Positions 16,994 through 24,984 of a DNA stretch of 64,000 bases are shown piece after piece. How positions within the stretch are numbered: position 1 is the stretch's first letter; each line of letters begins with the position of its first letter. Source of the stretch: Dyadobacter sp. UC 10 (GTDB lineage: Bacteria > Bacteroidota > Bacteroidia > Cytophagales > Spirosomataceae); NCBI RefSeq assembly GCF_008369915.1, contig NZ_VSRN01000001.1, positions 868,001 to 932,000 on the forward strand, in the 5' to 3' direction. The notes under the pieces are model-generated. The model worked only from the letters and a program-made list of their open reading frames with translations. It had not been told where the DNA came from and made no database searches. Position numbers and translations under genes: made by a program.

Positions 16994-17743
16994 ATGGCAA
17001 AATATTCCTTTACCTATCATCAGGAAATAGGCCACCAGGGACAAAGCTTAGTCCCGCATTTTCCGGGAGGCAGATCTGGCGTTACCATCGGACCAGGTTA
17101 CGACATGGGACATCGCACACCTCAGGAAATTTACGCGGACCTTACTGCCGCAGGTATCGATCCGGAGACCGCATATGCATTTATAGACGCCGCTGAAAAA
17201 ACGGGCCATGAAGCCGCGAGCTGGGTAGCTGAACGCGGCGGGATTTTTATTACCGAGCAACAACAGCGAAGCCTTTTCGAGCATGTTCTTGTCCCGGAAT
17301 ATGAACAAAGGACAATGGATCAGATTGCCAGCTTCGTTAACACACATCCTGAGGCGGTGCCGGAAAATATTGATTGGGAAACCTTGTCTGCCAGACAAAA
17401 GGGGATCCTTTTCGACTATGTATACAATACCGGTTCGCTGGCAAGGTTCCCCGAATTGACTACGGCTGTGTTAAATGAAGACTGGGAAACAGTTTCGATG
17501 CATTACGAGCGCTTCTCAGACGATCAGCCGCTGGTTTATAGAAATGAAATGTTCTACCGCGAATTTCTTGATCCGGAGTATATTCATGAAAATGAAGAAG
17601 TTAAAAATAGGAACGACCTGCCGGCTGAAGAAGACAAGCTTCTCGACCAGCAAATAAGTGAGCTGTATTCCGAAGACGATATCAGCGATAACACGGACAA
17701 CGCGCAGGCAAAAGATTCCGGCGAATGGTACGAGCACATTTGA
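16994..17743 (+). CDS. Pesticin/T4-lysozyme-like muramidase-type protein, leaderless
   Basis: A 249-residue acidic protein without signal peptide. The N-terminal 180 residues look like a T4-lysozyme-fold domain of the pesticin type: a catalytic-type Glu11 in YHQEIGH, then SGVTIGPGYDMG with Thr31 and Asp37, giving the Glu...Thr-(6)-Asp spacing of pesticin-like muramidases, and a later 'LSARQKGILFDYVYNTG' helix typical of the C-lobe. The tail is disordered and acidic. It stands alone between the T6SS envelope operon and its regulators. A leaderless muramidase here could be a T6SS effector; no immunity gene is adjacent, and export is not shown. Confidence 0.6.
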   Translation: MAKYSFTYHQEIGHQGQSLVPHFPGGRSGVTIGPGYDMGHRTPQEIYADLTAAGIDPETAYAFIDAAEKTGHEAASWVAERGGIFITEQQQRSLFEHVLVPEYEQRTMDQIASFVNTHPEAVPENIDWETLSARQKGILFDYVYNTGSLARFPELTTAVLNEDWETVSMHYERFSDDQPLVYRNEMFYREFLDPEYIHENEEVKNRNDLPAEEDKLLDQQISELYSEDDISDNTDNAQAKDSGEWYEHI

Positions 17744-17758
17744 AACGACCCAAACTGT

Positions 17759-18544
17759 CTAAAGAAGTTGATATACTGTTAAAAAGTTGATCAGCTCCAT
17801 GGTATCACCCATATCCAGCTTTTTGAGCATGTTTTGTCTATGTGTGTTGACAGTGTGTGTACTGATAAAAAGCTTTTTCGCAATGTCTTCGCTTGTAAGC
17901 TTTTTACCTATCAGTCTCGCAATTTCACGTTCGCGATCACTAAGGCTTTCAAGTTTCCTGGAAATACCTGTTTCATTATTTACTTCATAAATCAGATTTT
18001 CGGAGCCGTGCGTGAGGTGTAAGTGCTGCCGTCCGTCACGCTTTAAATGTGTGATATCCGAAATCAGCGCAAGTAAAAAAGATATATTACCTAATGTATC
18101 GCGCTTCAATGCAACTCCCTGATGCATGATCCTGGTTAAACTCCCATCTGGCCGGACCATTCTGAAATCGAATAATGATTTGAATGAAAGGACCTTTTGA
18201 TCATCCAGTTTACAGACGTAATCAGTCGTCATAGCCGACATGATTTCAAATCCAATGTAGTCCGAGGGGAGAATTTTGGAAAGAAAAAACCGTACCCCTT
18301 CCTGCATCAAAATCTCGTTTTTCCATCCAATAACCTGTTCAGCGTCTCCCAGGCAGCAAAGGTAGCGCATGGTCTGAATGTCGATAATGGCTACGGACGA
18401 GTTCCGAAGGTTAAGGGTGTCAATCAGTAATGGCGTTTCTCTTAAATATCCTTCTATTTCTTTTACTTCTGATTGGAGTATATCTGATCTCCATATTTTC
18501 CTGATTGTGGTTAAGTCAAAAGTAACTGACTGAGTATCGTTCAT
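17759..18544 (-). CDS. LuxR-family transcription factor with PAS-like N-domain
   Basis: A 261-residue protein. Residues about 30-165 form a PAS-like sensor, including 'FDFRMVRPDGSLTRIM' and a PAC-like end 'NISFLLALISDITHLK'. Residues about 195-258 are a LuxR/NarL DNA-binding helix-turn-helix: LSDREREIARLIGKKLTSED, then 'HTVNTHRQNMLKKL'. There is no receiver domain, so it probably senses a ligand or redox state. It is divergent from the histidine kinase gene, with only 63 bp between them and an inverted repeat in that gap. Convergent with the lysozyme-like gene (15-bp gap). Confidence 0.75.
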   Translation of the reverse strand: MNDTQSVTFDLTTIRKIWRSDILQSEVKEIEGYLRETPLLIDTLNLRNSSVAIIDIQTMRYLCCLGDAEQVIGWKNEILMQEGVRFFLSKILPSDYIGFEIMSAMTTDYVCKLDDQKVLSFKSLFDFRMVRPDGSLTRIMHQGVALKRDTLGNISFLLALISDITHLKRDGRQHLHLTHGSENLIYEVNNETGISRKLESLSDREREIARLIGKKLTSEDIAKKLFISTHTVNTHRQNMLKKLDMGDTMELINFLTVYQLL

Positions 18545-18570
18545 CGTATTAGTAAGGGTTTCTCCTAAAT

Positions 18571-18586
18571 TACTGAATGATCAGTA
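18571..18586. promoter_or_regulatory. Inverted repeat in the divergent luxR-like/histidine kinase gap
   Basis: TACTGAATGATCAGTA reads as a near-perfect 7-2-7 repeat (TACTGAA-TG-ATCAGTA, 6 of 7 pairs). It lies between the divergent start codons at 18544 and 18608. The half-site differs from the TACGTCA half-site of the three T6SS promoters, so a different regulator, perhaps the adjacent PAS-LuxR protein, may use it. Confidence 0.4.
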
Positions 18587-18607
18587 TTGCAGCAATTAAA
18601 TAGTTAA

Positions 18608-19381
18608 ATGAAATTTGATAAACGTAACTCCTCCTACCTTATGACCAACGTCTCCTTTCTTCATGATTATCCCTTGCATACCGTCACAAAAACCATTCCA
18701 TCGACCAGCGAAAAGCATGTCGAACTTGACAGACACACCAACACAGCCGTCAAATTTTTGTCTCAGGAAAGCGCGTTACTGCATTCCCAACTAAAAACTC
18801 AGCGTGAACGCATTGCGAGGGATTTGCATGACGGTATAGGATCGCAGTTGACACACATTATCTCCCGACTCGACATCATGGCCTTCAACAACCAGGTGAA
18901 GCCCAACCAGCTGGCCGACCTGCGCGACTTTACAAGTGAAACCTTTCAACAGCTAAGGGAGACGATCTGGGTACTCAATCAGCCGGAAATCCCCTATGGC
19001 CAGTTGACCGAGCGCGTCCGCGGACTTCTAACCCGCATTTCGAGCGAATCGGAATACCCCAAACTAAACATCGTTGCGTACGGCGACGGCGAGGTGCTGC
19101 TTTCACCGCATGTTGCGTCGTCCATCTTCAGGATTATCCAGGAATCCATAAACAATGCAATGAAATATGCCGAGGCAACTTTGATTTCTGTTTGTCTTGC
19201 CATCGACGAAACCAGCTTTACTGTGCTCATTACCGACAATGGTAAAGGCTTTTGCCGACACGAAATATGTCCCGGTTATGGCCTGGAAAACATCAGGCGA
19301 AGAGCCGAAGAGCTGAATGGAAAGCTTGACCTGGATTCTTCAGATGAGGGCACCAAAGTACTGGTAGAATTCCCGCTGTAA
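18608..19381 (+). CDS. Soluble NarX/DesK-type (HisKA_3) sensor histidine kinase
   Basis: A 257-residue kinase. The dimerisation/phosphoacceptor helix has the HisKA_3 signature QRERIARDLHDGIGSQ with His74. The ATPase domain follows: N-box 'IIQESINNAMKYA', DNGKGF and GYGLENIRRRAEEL. No transmembrane segment or sensor domain is visible apart from about 50 N-terminal residues, so the input must be cytosolic or through a partner. The cognate response regulator begins 119 bp downstream, after its own promoter. HisKA_3 kinases pair with NarL-type regulators, as here. Confidence 0.85.
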   Translation: MKFDKRNSSYLMTNVSFLHDYPLHTVTKTIPSTSEKHVELDRHTNTAVKFLSQESALLHSQLKTQRERIARDLHDGIGSQLTHIISRLDIMAFNNQVKPNQLADLRDFTSETFQQLRETIWVLNQPEIPYGQLTERVRGLLTRISSESEYPKLNIVAYGDGEVLLSPHVASSIFRIIQESINNAMKYAEATLISVCLAIDETSFTVLITDNGKGFCRHEICPGYGLENIRRRAEELNGKLDLDSSDEGTKVLVEFPL

Positions 19382-19386
19382 TATAC

Positions 19387-19437
19387 AAAATACGTCAAAT
19401 GACGTATTTTTTGCACGATTTGTGATTCGTTACTTTG
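19387..19437 (+). promoter_or_regulatory. Promoter with 7-2-7 operator before the response regulator (site 2)
   Basis: ATACGTCA-AA-TGACGTAT (19390-19407) lies in a longer repeat flanked by AAA/TTT (19387-19410). It starts just after the kinase stop codon. Exactly 22 bp separate the 18-bp core from TTACTTTG (19430-19437), one mismatch from TAnnTTTG. A start near 19443 puts the ATG at 19501 in the transcript and suggests autoregulation. Confidence 0.75.
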
Positions 19438-19500
19438 CGAAAGAGCTACTGCCATCTCTTGGCGTTTTTCTGTTCCCACACGAAGTTATCTCTCCGTTCT

Positions 19501-20154
19501 ATGCCTAGAATCAGTATTGGACTAGTAGAAGACAATCCCACGATTGCCTCAGATTTATGGGAAAAACTGTCTCTGAGTGATGACGTTGAGCTTATCCTTA
19601 AGGCGATAAACGGGAAAGACCTTTTCAAGAAGTTAGCCAATTCGGCGCTTCCAGAAGTATTTCTGATGGACATTGAAATGGCAGAAATGGACGGGATCAC
19701 CACGACCCGCCTGCTGAAAGAAAAGTATCCGACAGTAAAGATCCTGATCCTGACAATGTTTGATGATGACACCAAACTTTTTGAGGCGATCAAGGCAGGC
19801 GCGTCCGGCTATCTTCTGAAAGATGAAAAGCCGCATAAGATCATCAATGCGATATCAGAAGTACTGGAAGGCGGTGCGCCGATGTCACCTTTAATGGCCG
19901 CCAAAACATTGGACCTGCTTCGTCAGGGATCCAATGACATTCAGATCCAATCAGTTTCAAAATCTGCAGAGCTTACTTTGCGGGAAAATGAAATTTTGGA
20001 ATGGCTGATCCGCGGACTCAATGTCCGGCAAATAAGCGAGAAGCTTTTTGTTTCCGACAAAACCATCCGGAAACACCTCGAACACATTTACCAGAAACTA
20101 CAGGTAAGAGGCAGCCGCGAAGCCGTCGCCAAGGTTATCGGGAGAAATTACTAG
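19501..20154 (+). CDS. NarL-family response regulator, likely controller of the T6SS regulon
   Basis: A 217-residue two-domain regulator. The receiver has acidic pocket Glu10/Asp11, phosphoacceptor Asp57 (VFLMDIEM) and the conserved Lys in GYLLKDEK. The C-terminal LuxR/NarL helix-turn-helix reads 'LTLRENEILEWLIRGLNVRQ' and then VSDKTIRKHLEHIYQKL. The ATG at 19501 is used; a TTG 66 bp upstream would overlap the -7 element. NarL proteins bind 7-2-7 inverted heptamers, exactly the geometry of the operator before this gene, before clpV and before the envelope operon. It is therefore the prime candidate activator. Its TAG stop shares CTAG with the convergent kinase gene. Confidence 0.85.
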   Translation: MPRISIGLVEDNPTIASDLWEKLSLSDDVELILKAINGKDLFKKLANSALPEVFLMDIEMAEMDGITTTRLLKEKYPTVKILILTMFDDDTKLFEAIKAGASGYLLKDEKPHKIINAISEVLEGGAPMSPLMAAKTLDLLRQGSNDIQIQSVSKSAELTLRENEILEWLIRGLNVRQISEKLFVSDKTIRKHLEHIYQKLQVRGSREAVAKVIGRNY

Positions 20155-21746
20155 TCAAACGAAATAGCAGCAATCGTCCTGACTCTTACACTGCTTCCCG
20201 CAGTTCTGCCGGGGATCCAGCGGGGCATCGCTTTGACAAGCCTGATTGCTTCTTCGTCGCAGCCATAGCCCAGGCCTCTCACCACCTGGACATCTTCCCG
20301 GGTGCCGTCTGCATTCACCACAAACGAAACGCGTACCGCACCGGAAATAAAAGATCGTGAAGCAGCTTCGGGCATTTGCATATTGTTGGAAACCCAGCTT
20401 TCCATAGCCAATGTTCCTCCCGGAAATCTCGGACTCTCTTCTACAACATGGTACACAGCTTTGTTTTCCGTTTTTGATCTGGTTACCGTGGCGGCACTAC
20501 TCTTAGCCGGAAGTTTCTTCTTAGGTTTTTCAACAGCTTTGACAAAAGCCGGCGGACGTACTTCTTCCACAACCGGCTTAGGTGCAACGACCGGCGAGGA
20601 CAGTCGTTTAGCAGCCGGTGGTTTTGGATCCGTAGTAATCCACAACAACGAAAGCCCCCCAATCGCTGCCGCTGACACAAGTACGACAGGTATCATATAA
20701 CGCTTCTTTTTAGCAGGCAAAGGCTCTGGTATGGGCTCTGGCTTAAACTCCTCTTTTATAGCCTCCTTCACTGGTTCCTCAATTTGCGGGAGGATTTTGG
20801 TTTTTTCATCATGGGCCGCAGGCTGTGGTCTCCCCTGGGCTGGCTTTGGCATAACCTTCGTCTGCTCGTCCATCAAGGCCGGCTCGTTCCCTCGAAGAAT
20901 CGTATATAGCTGGTCTACGGATCTCGCCCGGTTCTGTGGACTGATGACCAGACACACATCGATCATTTTCTGATATGTTTCCGGCAACCCTTTTAAATCG
21001 GGAATAAAGTCCAGCGCCATCACGCGCTTCATATATTCAATCCGCCCTGATTCAGTAGCGATGCTAATATCGTCAGAGCGGAAAGGAAGTTTTTTACCGT
21101 TAAACCACACATAAATCGCAAGAATACCAAAGCTCCACAAGTCTGCGTTAGGCCTCAGTTCTTTCGCCTCCCACTGCTCGGGTGCCGCATAAGCATACGT
21201 CCCTGCGCCTGTGACATTGGTTACATATGATTTATCATCAACTGTTGCCCTGCGGCTTATTCCAAAATCGGTAATTAACGGAATAAAAAACCCTCTTCGT
21301 TCCACAATCAGTATGTTCGACGGTTTCAGATCGCTGTGGATAATCAGGGGCTTCAACTTGTGCAGATAGGAAATTCCGTCCAGCAGTCCTTCGATAAGCT
21401 TGGTTTTCTGTCCACTAGTGAGGACGTGATTTTTAAGCAATTGAACAAGATTTCCGTGCTCATAGTATTTCATCAATGCGATGTCATGCGTTCCTATGCC
21501 CGGTAATTTGATCCGGCGGCAGTCCATATATCTTGCAATGTTCGGATGTTCTAATTGCTTAACTCTTTCATACTCATTTAAAAGACTGAATTCCTCCATA
21601 CCAGGCACAACCTTTGACATTTTGAGGGCAATGAATTCGTTCCGGACATTGTCCCAGGCTTTAAAAATTTTCCCAAAACCGCCCTCGCCAAGCAAGTCGT
21701 TGTCGGCGTCGTAATCAAAGCGATTATTGAAATCGGTAGCATCCAT
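20151..21746 (-). CDS. Transmembrane Ser/Thr protein kinase with periplasmic TonB C-terminal domain
   Basis: A 531-residue fusion. Residues about 12-290 are a full Hanks-type kinase: glycine loop GEGGFGK at 20-26, catalytic Lys42, IIHSDLKPSNIL (HRD variant HSD), TDFGISR and APEQW. A proline/glutamate linker leads to one transmembrane helix at about 350-372 and a second P/K-rich linker. Residues about 435-531 are a TonB C-terminal domain of the Bacteroidetes type ('ESPRFPGG', VSFVVNADGT, 'CDEEAIRLVKAMPRWIPG'). Kinase inside, TonB domain in the periplasm. Grouping with PP2C and FHA genes beside the T6SS core points to a PpkA-like role in threonine-phosphorylation control. It lies 34 bp after the PP2C gene. 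Confidence 0.85.
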   Translation of the reverse strand: MDATDFNNRFDYDADNDLLGEGGFGKIFKAWDNVRNEFIALKMSKVVPGMEEFSLLNEYERVKQLEHPNIARYMDCRRIKLPGIGTHDIALMKYYEHGNLVQLLKNHVLTSGQKTKLIEGLLDGISYLHKLKPLIIHSDLKPSNILIVERRGFFIPLITDFGISRRATVDDKSYVTNVTGAGTYAYAAPEQWEAKELRPNADLWSFGILAIYVWFNGKKLPFRSDDISIATESGRIEYMKRVMALDFIPDLKGLPETYQKMIDVCLVISPQNRARSVDQLYTILRGNEPALMDEQTKVMPKPAQGRPQPAAHDEKTKILPQIEEPVKEAIKEEFKPEPIPEPLPAKKKRYMIPVVLVSAAAIGGLSLLWITTDPKPPAAKRLSSPVVAPKPVVEEVRPPAFVKAVEKPKKKLPAKSSAATVTRSKTENKAVYHVVEESPRFPGGTLAMESWVSNNMQMPEAASRSFISGAVRVSFVVNADGTREDVQVVRGLGYGCDEEAIRLVKAMPRWIPGRTAGSSVRVRTIAAISFD

Positions 21747-21780
21747 ATTGATCGATACTTAATTCAGCTCATATTCAAAC

Positions 21781-22821
21781 TTAATCTTCAACTTCCGGCC
21801 CGCCAGTTGCTCGGACAGGAACCTCGACCTGAACCGAATCAGGATCATTTATATTGGTTTTCGACTCGAAAAGAGCTTTCTCGGCTTGTTTTTCTGATTT
21901 GACAAAATGAAATATTAACCCGCTGCAAAAAATGACTGCAAATGCGATCAGGCCAAACAAAACTCCGCGCGGTTTTTCTATTGATTGCCTGGATACGACA
22001 GACTCAGGCATGACGGCATTTACCACCTTTTCATTCACCTTTTCTTCCCCAGCCTTTTGTTCGCCAACGGACGCTATCTTAATGAGATAGGCTGAAAAAT
22101 TATCATTCGTTTGGTGTGCACATTCATTTTTTACTGCCTCTAATATTTCAATTGGTTCGGGATGGTTATCCGGATTGTCGCGTAAATGATATTCCAGCAG
22201 GTCATCATAAAGCTGTTCGAGCACACCATCAGAACATAAGAAAAAAAAGTCCCCAGCCTCGATATCGCTGATCCGCATATAATCGGCTTCATCCGCCCGT
22301 GAGGCGGTGATAACTTTTGTGATCACATTTCGCTGCGGATGGAGCGCGGCCTGCTCTTCCGTAATCACTCCACTCTGGACCAGCTCATTAACCCATTTAT
22401 GATCACTGGTTTGAAAAATAATTTTTCCATTTCTGATATGGTAAATCCTGCTGTCTCCCAAATGCGCCAGCACTGCACCATAATTATCAAAATACAGCAA
22501 TGTGAGGGTTGTGGCCATTCCCGCCGTATCTGGATCGTGTTTCTCGGTTTCTATAAATGCTTCTCTCGCCGCAATTACCGCCTTTTGGACAAATGACTTC
22601 GAAATATCTTCTTCGCCAGACCTGAGAAAAAAATCGCTGATATGTTTACAAGCGAGGAAGCTGGCTTCCTCTCCTTTGTGTTCACCTCCAACCCCATCAC
22701 AAACCAAAAAAAGCCGATCGGCACTTGTGGCCGTTCCGGGAATAGGATAAATGCTATCCTCATTGTTGGAGCGTCCACCCATTTCGTTAAAACCGGCAGG
22801 CTGATGAATCGATATTTTCAT
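21781..22821 (-). CDS. PP2C-family Ser/Thr phosphatase with C-terminal membrane anchor
   Basis: A 346-residue protein. Residues 1-245 are a PP2C domain: NEDS near residue 21, FLVCDGVGGEHKGE, 'LTLLYFDNYGAVLAHLGDSR', FFLCSDGV and 'NDNFSAYLIKI'. A hydrophobic segment near residues 285-305 (LFGLIAFAVIFCSGLIFHF) anchors it in the inner membrane. It should reverse the phosphorylation made by the kinase encoded directly downstream, as PppA opposes PpkA in known T6SS threonine-phosphorylation pathways. Spacing to the FHA gene upstream is 36 bp. Confidence 0.85.
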   Translation of the reverse strand: MKISIHQPAGFNEMGGRSNNEDSIYPIPGTATSADRLFLVCDGVGGEHKGEEASFLACKHISDFFLRSGEEDISKSFVQKAVIAAREAFIETEKHDPDTAGMATTLTLLYFDNYGAVLAHLGDSRIYHIRNGKIIFQTSDHKWVNELVQSGVITEEQAALHPQRNVITKVITASRADEADYMRISDIEAGDFFFLCSDGVLEQLYDDLLEYHLRDNPDNHPEPIEILEAVKNECAHQTNDNFSAYLIKIASVGEQKAGEEKVNEKVVNAVMPESVVSRQSIEKPRGVLFGLIAFAVIFCSGLIFHFVKSEKQAEKALFESKTNINDPDSVQVEVPVRATGGPEVED

Positions 22822-22857
22822 TTCCGAAGAAACTTTGATATGATAGTTTATCTGTTC

Positions 22858-23547
22858 CTATTTGATGATCACAGTCGGTGCGTAATCCATATCCTGTACA
22901 ATGCGGGAAGCATCCTGGGCGCTTGCAGCGGTGATCAATGTCTTAATTACTACTTTGGTTTTACCCATTTGTATGGTATCACCGTCTTTGAGATAAACCA
23001 TATCCTTGGGCCTTAACGGAGCGGCCTGTGAATTAATAAACGTTCCGTTGGTGCTCATCTGCTCGGGAATACCATTCGTCATTTTGACATCCGACAAAAA
23101 AAATTCGTAGCTGCCTGTCCTGCTTGGCTTTACTTCCAGAACACAATGGTTTCGGCCCATATAAGGATCATCCGTTTCAATCATAATGTCGCAGGGGCGG
23201 CTCACGCTTTTCCTGCCGATCACCTGTTTTCCAATTCTCAAAGGATGCGTTTGCTGATCCGCATTTTCGTCGTGGACAACCAGCCAGCCCAATTCTGATG
23301 CGCTTGCCTGCGGCCTGCCCGCTGTTGGTCGCGGTGGCTGGGGCGCGGGTGGCGGAGAGGACGGTACTGGCGGAACAGCCATTTGTTGATGGGGCGTAAC
23401 CGGGGCAGGCATCTGCGGTCTTGCAGGCGCAGGCTGCGCTCCTGCGATTACGGGATTGGGGTAGCCGCAGTTGCTACATTTAACAATCGGTATGGCAGTG
23501 CTGGCTACGGATAGCACGGCGCTGCACTTTCTGCATGCTATTTCCAT
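22858..23547 (-). CDS. FHA-domain protein with N-terminal zinc ribbon
   Basis: A 229-residue cytosolic protein. The N-terminus is a zinc ribbon with two CxxC pairs (CRKC and CSNC). A proline/alanine-rich linker (about residues 35-85) leads to an FHA phosphothreonine-binding domain at about 100-215: IGKQVIGR, 'GRNHCVLEV', then 'STNGTFIN'. FHA proteins read the phosphothreonine marks set by the local kinase; in T6SS clusters Fha1-like proteins trigger assembly. No membrane segment is seen. Confidence 0.8.
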   Translation of the reverse strand: MEIACRKCSAVLSVASTAIPIVKCSNCGYPNPVIAGAQPAPARPQMPAPVTPHQQMAVPPVPSSPPPAPQPPRPTAGRPQASASELGWLVVHDENADQQTHPLRIGKQVIGRKSVSRPCDIMIETDDPYMGRNHCVLEVKPSRTGSYEFFLSDVKMTNGIPEQMSTNGTFINSQAAPLRPKDMVYLKDGDTIQMGKTKVVIKTLITAASAQDASRIVQDMDYAPTVIIK

Positions 23548-23572
23548 TTTATTGCCATTTTAAAAATTTCGT

Positions 23573-24967
23573 TCAGGTGTTTTGATATTCATCAGACAAG
23601 CCGGGATCGTTTTGGAAATACGAATCAAAATCATCAGTTATATCACCCTCCTCATTCATTGACAATTCTTCGTTATCAGAAAGATCCGGCAAGTCATGTG
23701 CTTCCTGGCCCGTAGCCTCCGACGACAAGTGGTATACCGGGGGGCCTATGGTCGTATCCTCCAAAGGCGCCTCCCGAAAGCTGATCGTTCCGCTCTTTGA
23801 ATCATAAACATAACCTGTCTCGATCTGTCCATCGTTATCGTGGTCCAAACCAACGATCGGGCCCTGATCGTCCGCTAAATAGGTGATTGCATCAACCGTA
23901 TCATCATGATTGCTGTCCAGACTTACCACATAGCTTTCTCCATAAGCAACAATTGAAACAGGCAATGATTGAGAAGATTCACTGTTCGCAGACTGATTGA
24001 AAAAGCCCATGTCCGGCCCTACAGGTACTACTTCCAGCTGAGCGATCTCGGACGCATTCATGGAGATGGGGTCGATTACCGACGCGTAAGTTCTACCGCT
24101 CGATGCTTCATAATCATACCGCGTATCCAGCAGACCATCGCCGTCTGTGTCCATCAGCACCATCGGAGATTGTCCGTTGATACGCGCCATGAGAATTTCC
24201 GCCTGCCCATCCTCATCTGCGTCGATGCCCGTCCAGGTAACCGCTCCCCTTTCGGCTACGATTACACGCTGCTGCTCAGTAACATGCTGCTCAGCGACTG
24301 GCACTGCATTTTCGACTGGCGGATCAATGATCGGTTGGGCACCATTGAGCCATAACGACTTTTTGTCGTCTGCGACAGACTCCCATTCTTTATCGGTAAA
24401 TGTGCTGTAATAAGTATCCCTCCAGGCAAAGAGTCCCGCAGGGCCTATCTCCTTTCTGGCAGTATTGAATGCATCGATAAACGTCTGTTCATCCCTGGGC
24501 GTAGTCGCAACTTCGGGTGTCCCGGGAATCTCGATCAAAGCATGAAGACCGTCTGGTTTGGAATGTTCCCTGGCTGGTTCGTGAGGCCTGGATGATGGTC
24601 TTGCTGGCGGTGCCGGCGTTTGATGTACAGGCTCGGAAGGTGTTGGCTGTATAGTTGGCCCGGGCGCGTTAAGATCGAGCTTTGGCGCATCCAGGCTCGC
24701 AATGGATGGTGCAACCGTAGCGGCTTCTACATCTTCATCTGACAAACTTGTGATGATAATAGCTCCCAGACCGATTGCTAATGCCCCCCCTGCCGCTATT
24801 GTGATTTTCTCTTCCTTTGTCAAAGGACGGAGCACAGGTTTTTTAATACTAAAAGCGGGTTTTTGAAAATTTAAGGATGATTTTGGAATCGAGGCCACAG
24901 GAGGTGCCGGATTAGCTGCCAGGTTTTTTGCCCAGATCTGCGTTTTCTCAAAGTCTAGATTGTTCAT
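23573..24967 (-). CDS. Single-pass membrane protein with duplicated EF-hand-like calcium loops
   Basis: A 464-residue protein. A short cytosolic N-terminus containing 'FEKTQIWAK' precedes one transmembrane helix at about 55-80 (ITIAAGGALAIGLGAIII). A Pro/Thr-rich stalk follows. The outer part contains a tandem duplication whose units each carry two Asp-rich loops (DADEDGQAE with DTDGDGLLD; DSNHDDTVD with DHDNDGQIE), as in EF-hand or dockerin calcium sites. The C-terminus is acidic. Placed between two FHA genes in the kinase/phosphatase block, it could be the periplasmic sensor arm. The N-terminal threonine might be an FHA target; both points are inference. Confidence 0.65.
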   Translation of the reverse strand: MNNLDFEKTQIWAKNLAANPAPPVASIPKSSLNFQKPAFSIKKPVLRPLTKEEKITIAAGGALAIGLGAIIITSLSDEDVEAATVAPSIASLDAPKLDLNAPGPTIQPTPSEPVHQTPAPPARPSSRPHEPAREHSKPDGLHALIEIPGTPEVATTPRDEQTFIDAFNTARKEIGPAGLFAWRDTYYSTFTDKEWESVADDKKSLWLNGAQPIIDPPVENAVPVAEQHVTEQQRVIVAERGAVTWTGIDADEDGQAEILMARINGQSPMVLMDTDGDGLLDTRYDYEASSGRTYASVIDPISMNASEIAQLEVVPVGPDMGFFNQSANSESSQSLPVSIVAYGESYVVSLDSNHDDTVDAITYLADDQGPIVGLDHDNDGQIETGYVYDSKSGTISFREAPLEDTTIGPPVYHLSSEATGQEAHDLPDLSDNEELSMNEEGDITDDFDSYFQNDPGLSDEYQNT

Positions 24968-24984
24968 AAGATATCTATACAGGA

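Noticed and set aside
20151..20154. Overlap of the convergent response-regulator and kinase genes as an error
   Set aside because: The palindrome CTAG simply provides TAG stops on both strands; both proteins end at normal places for their families.
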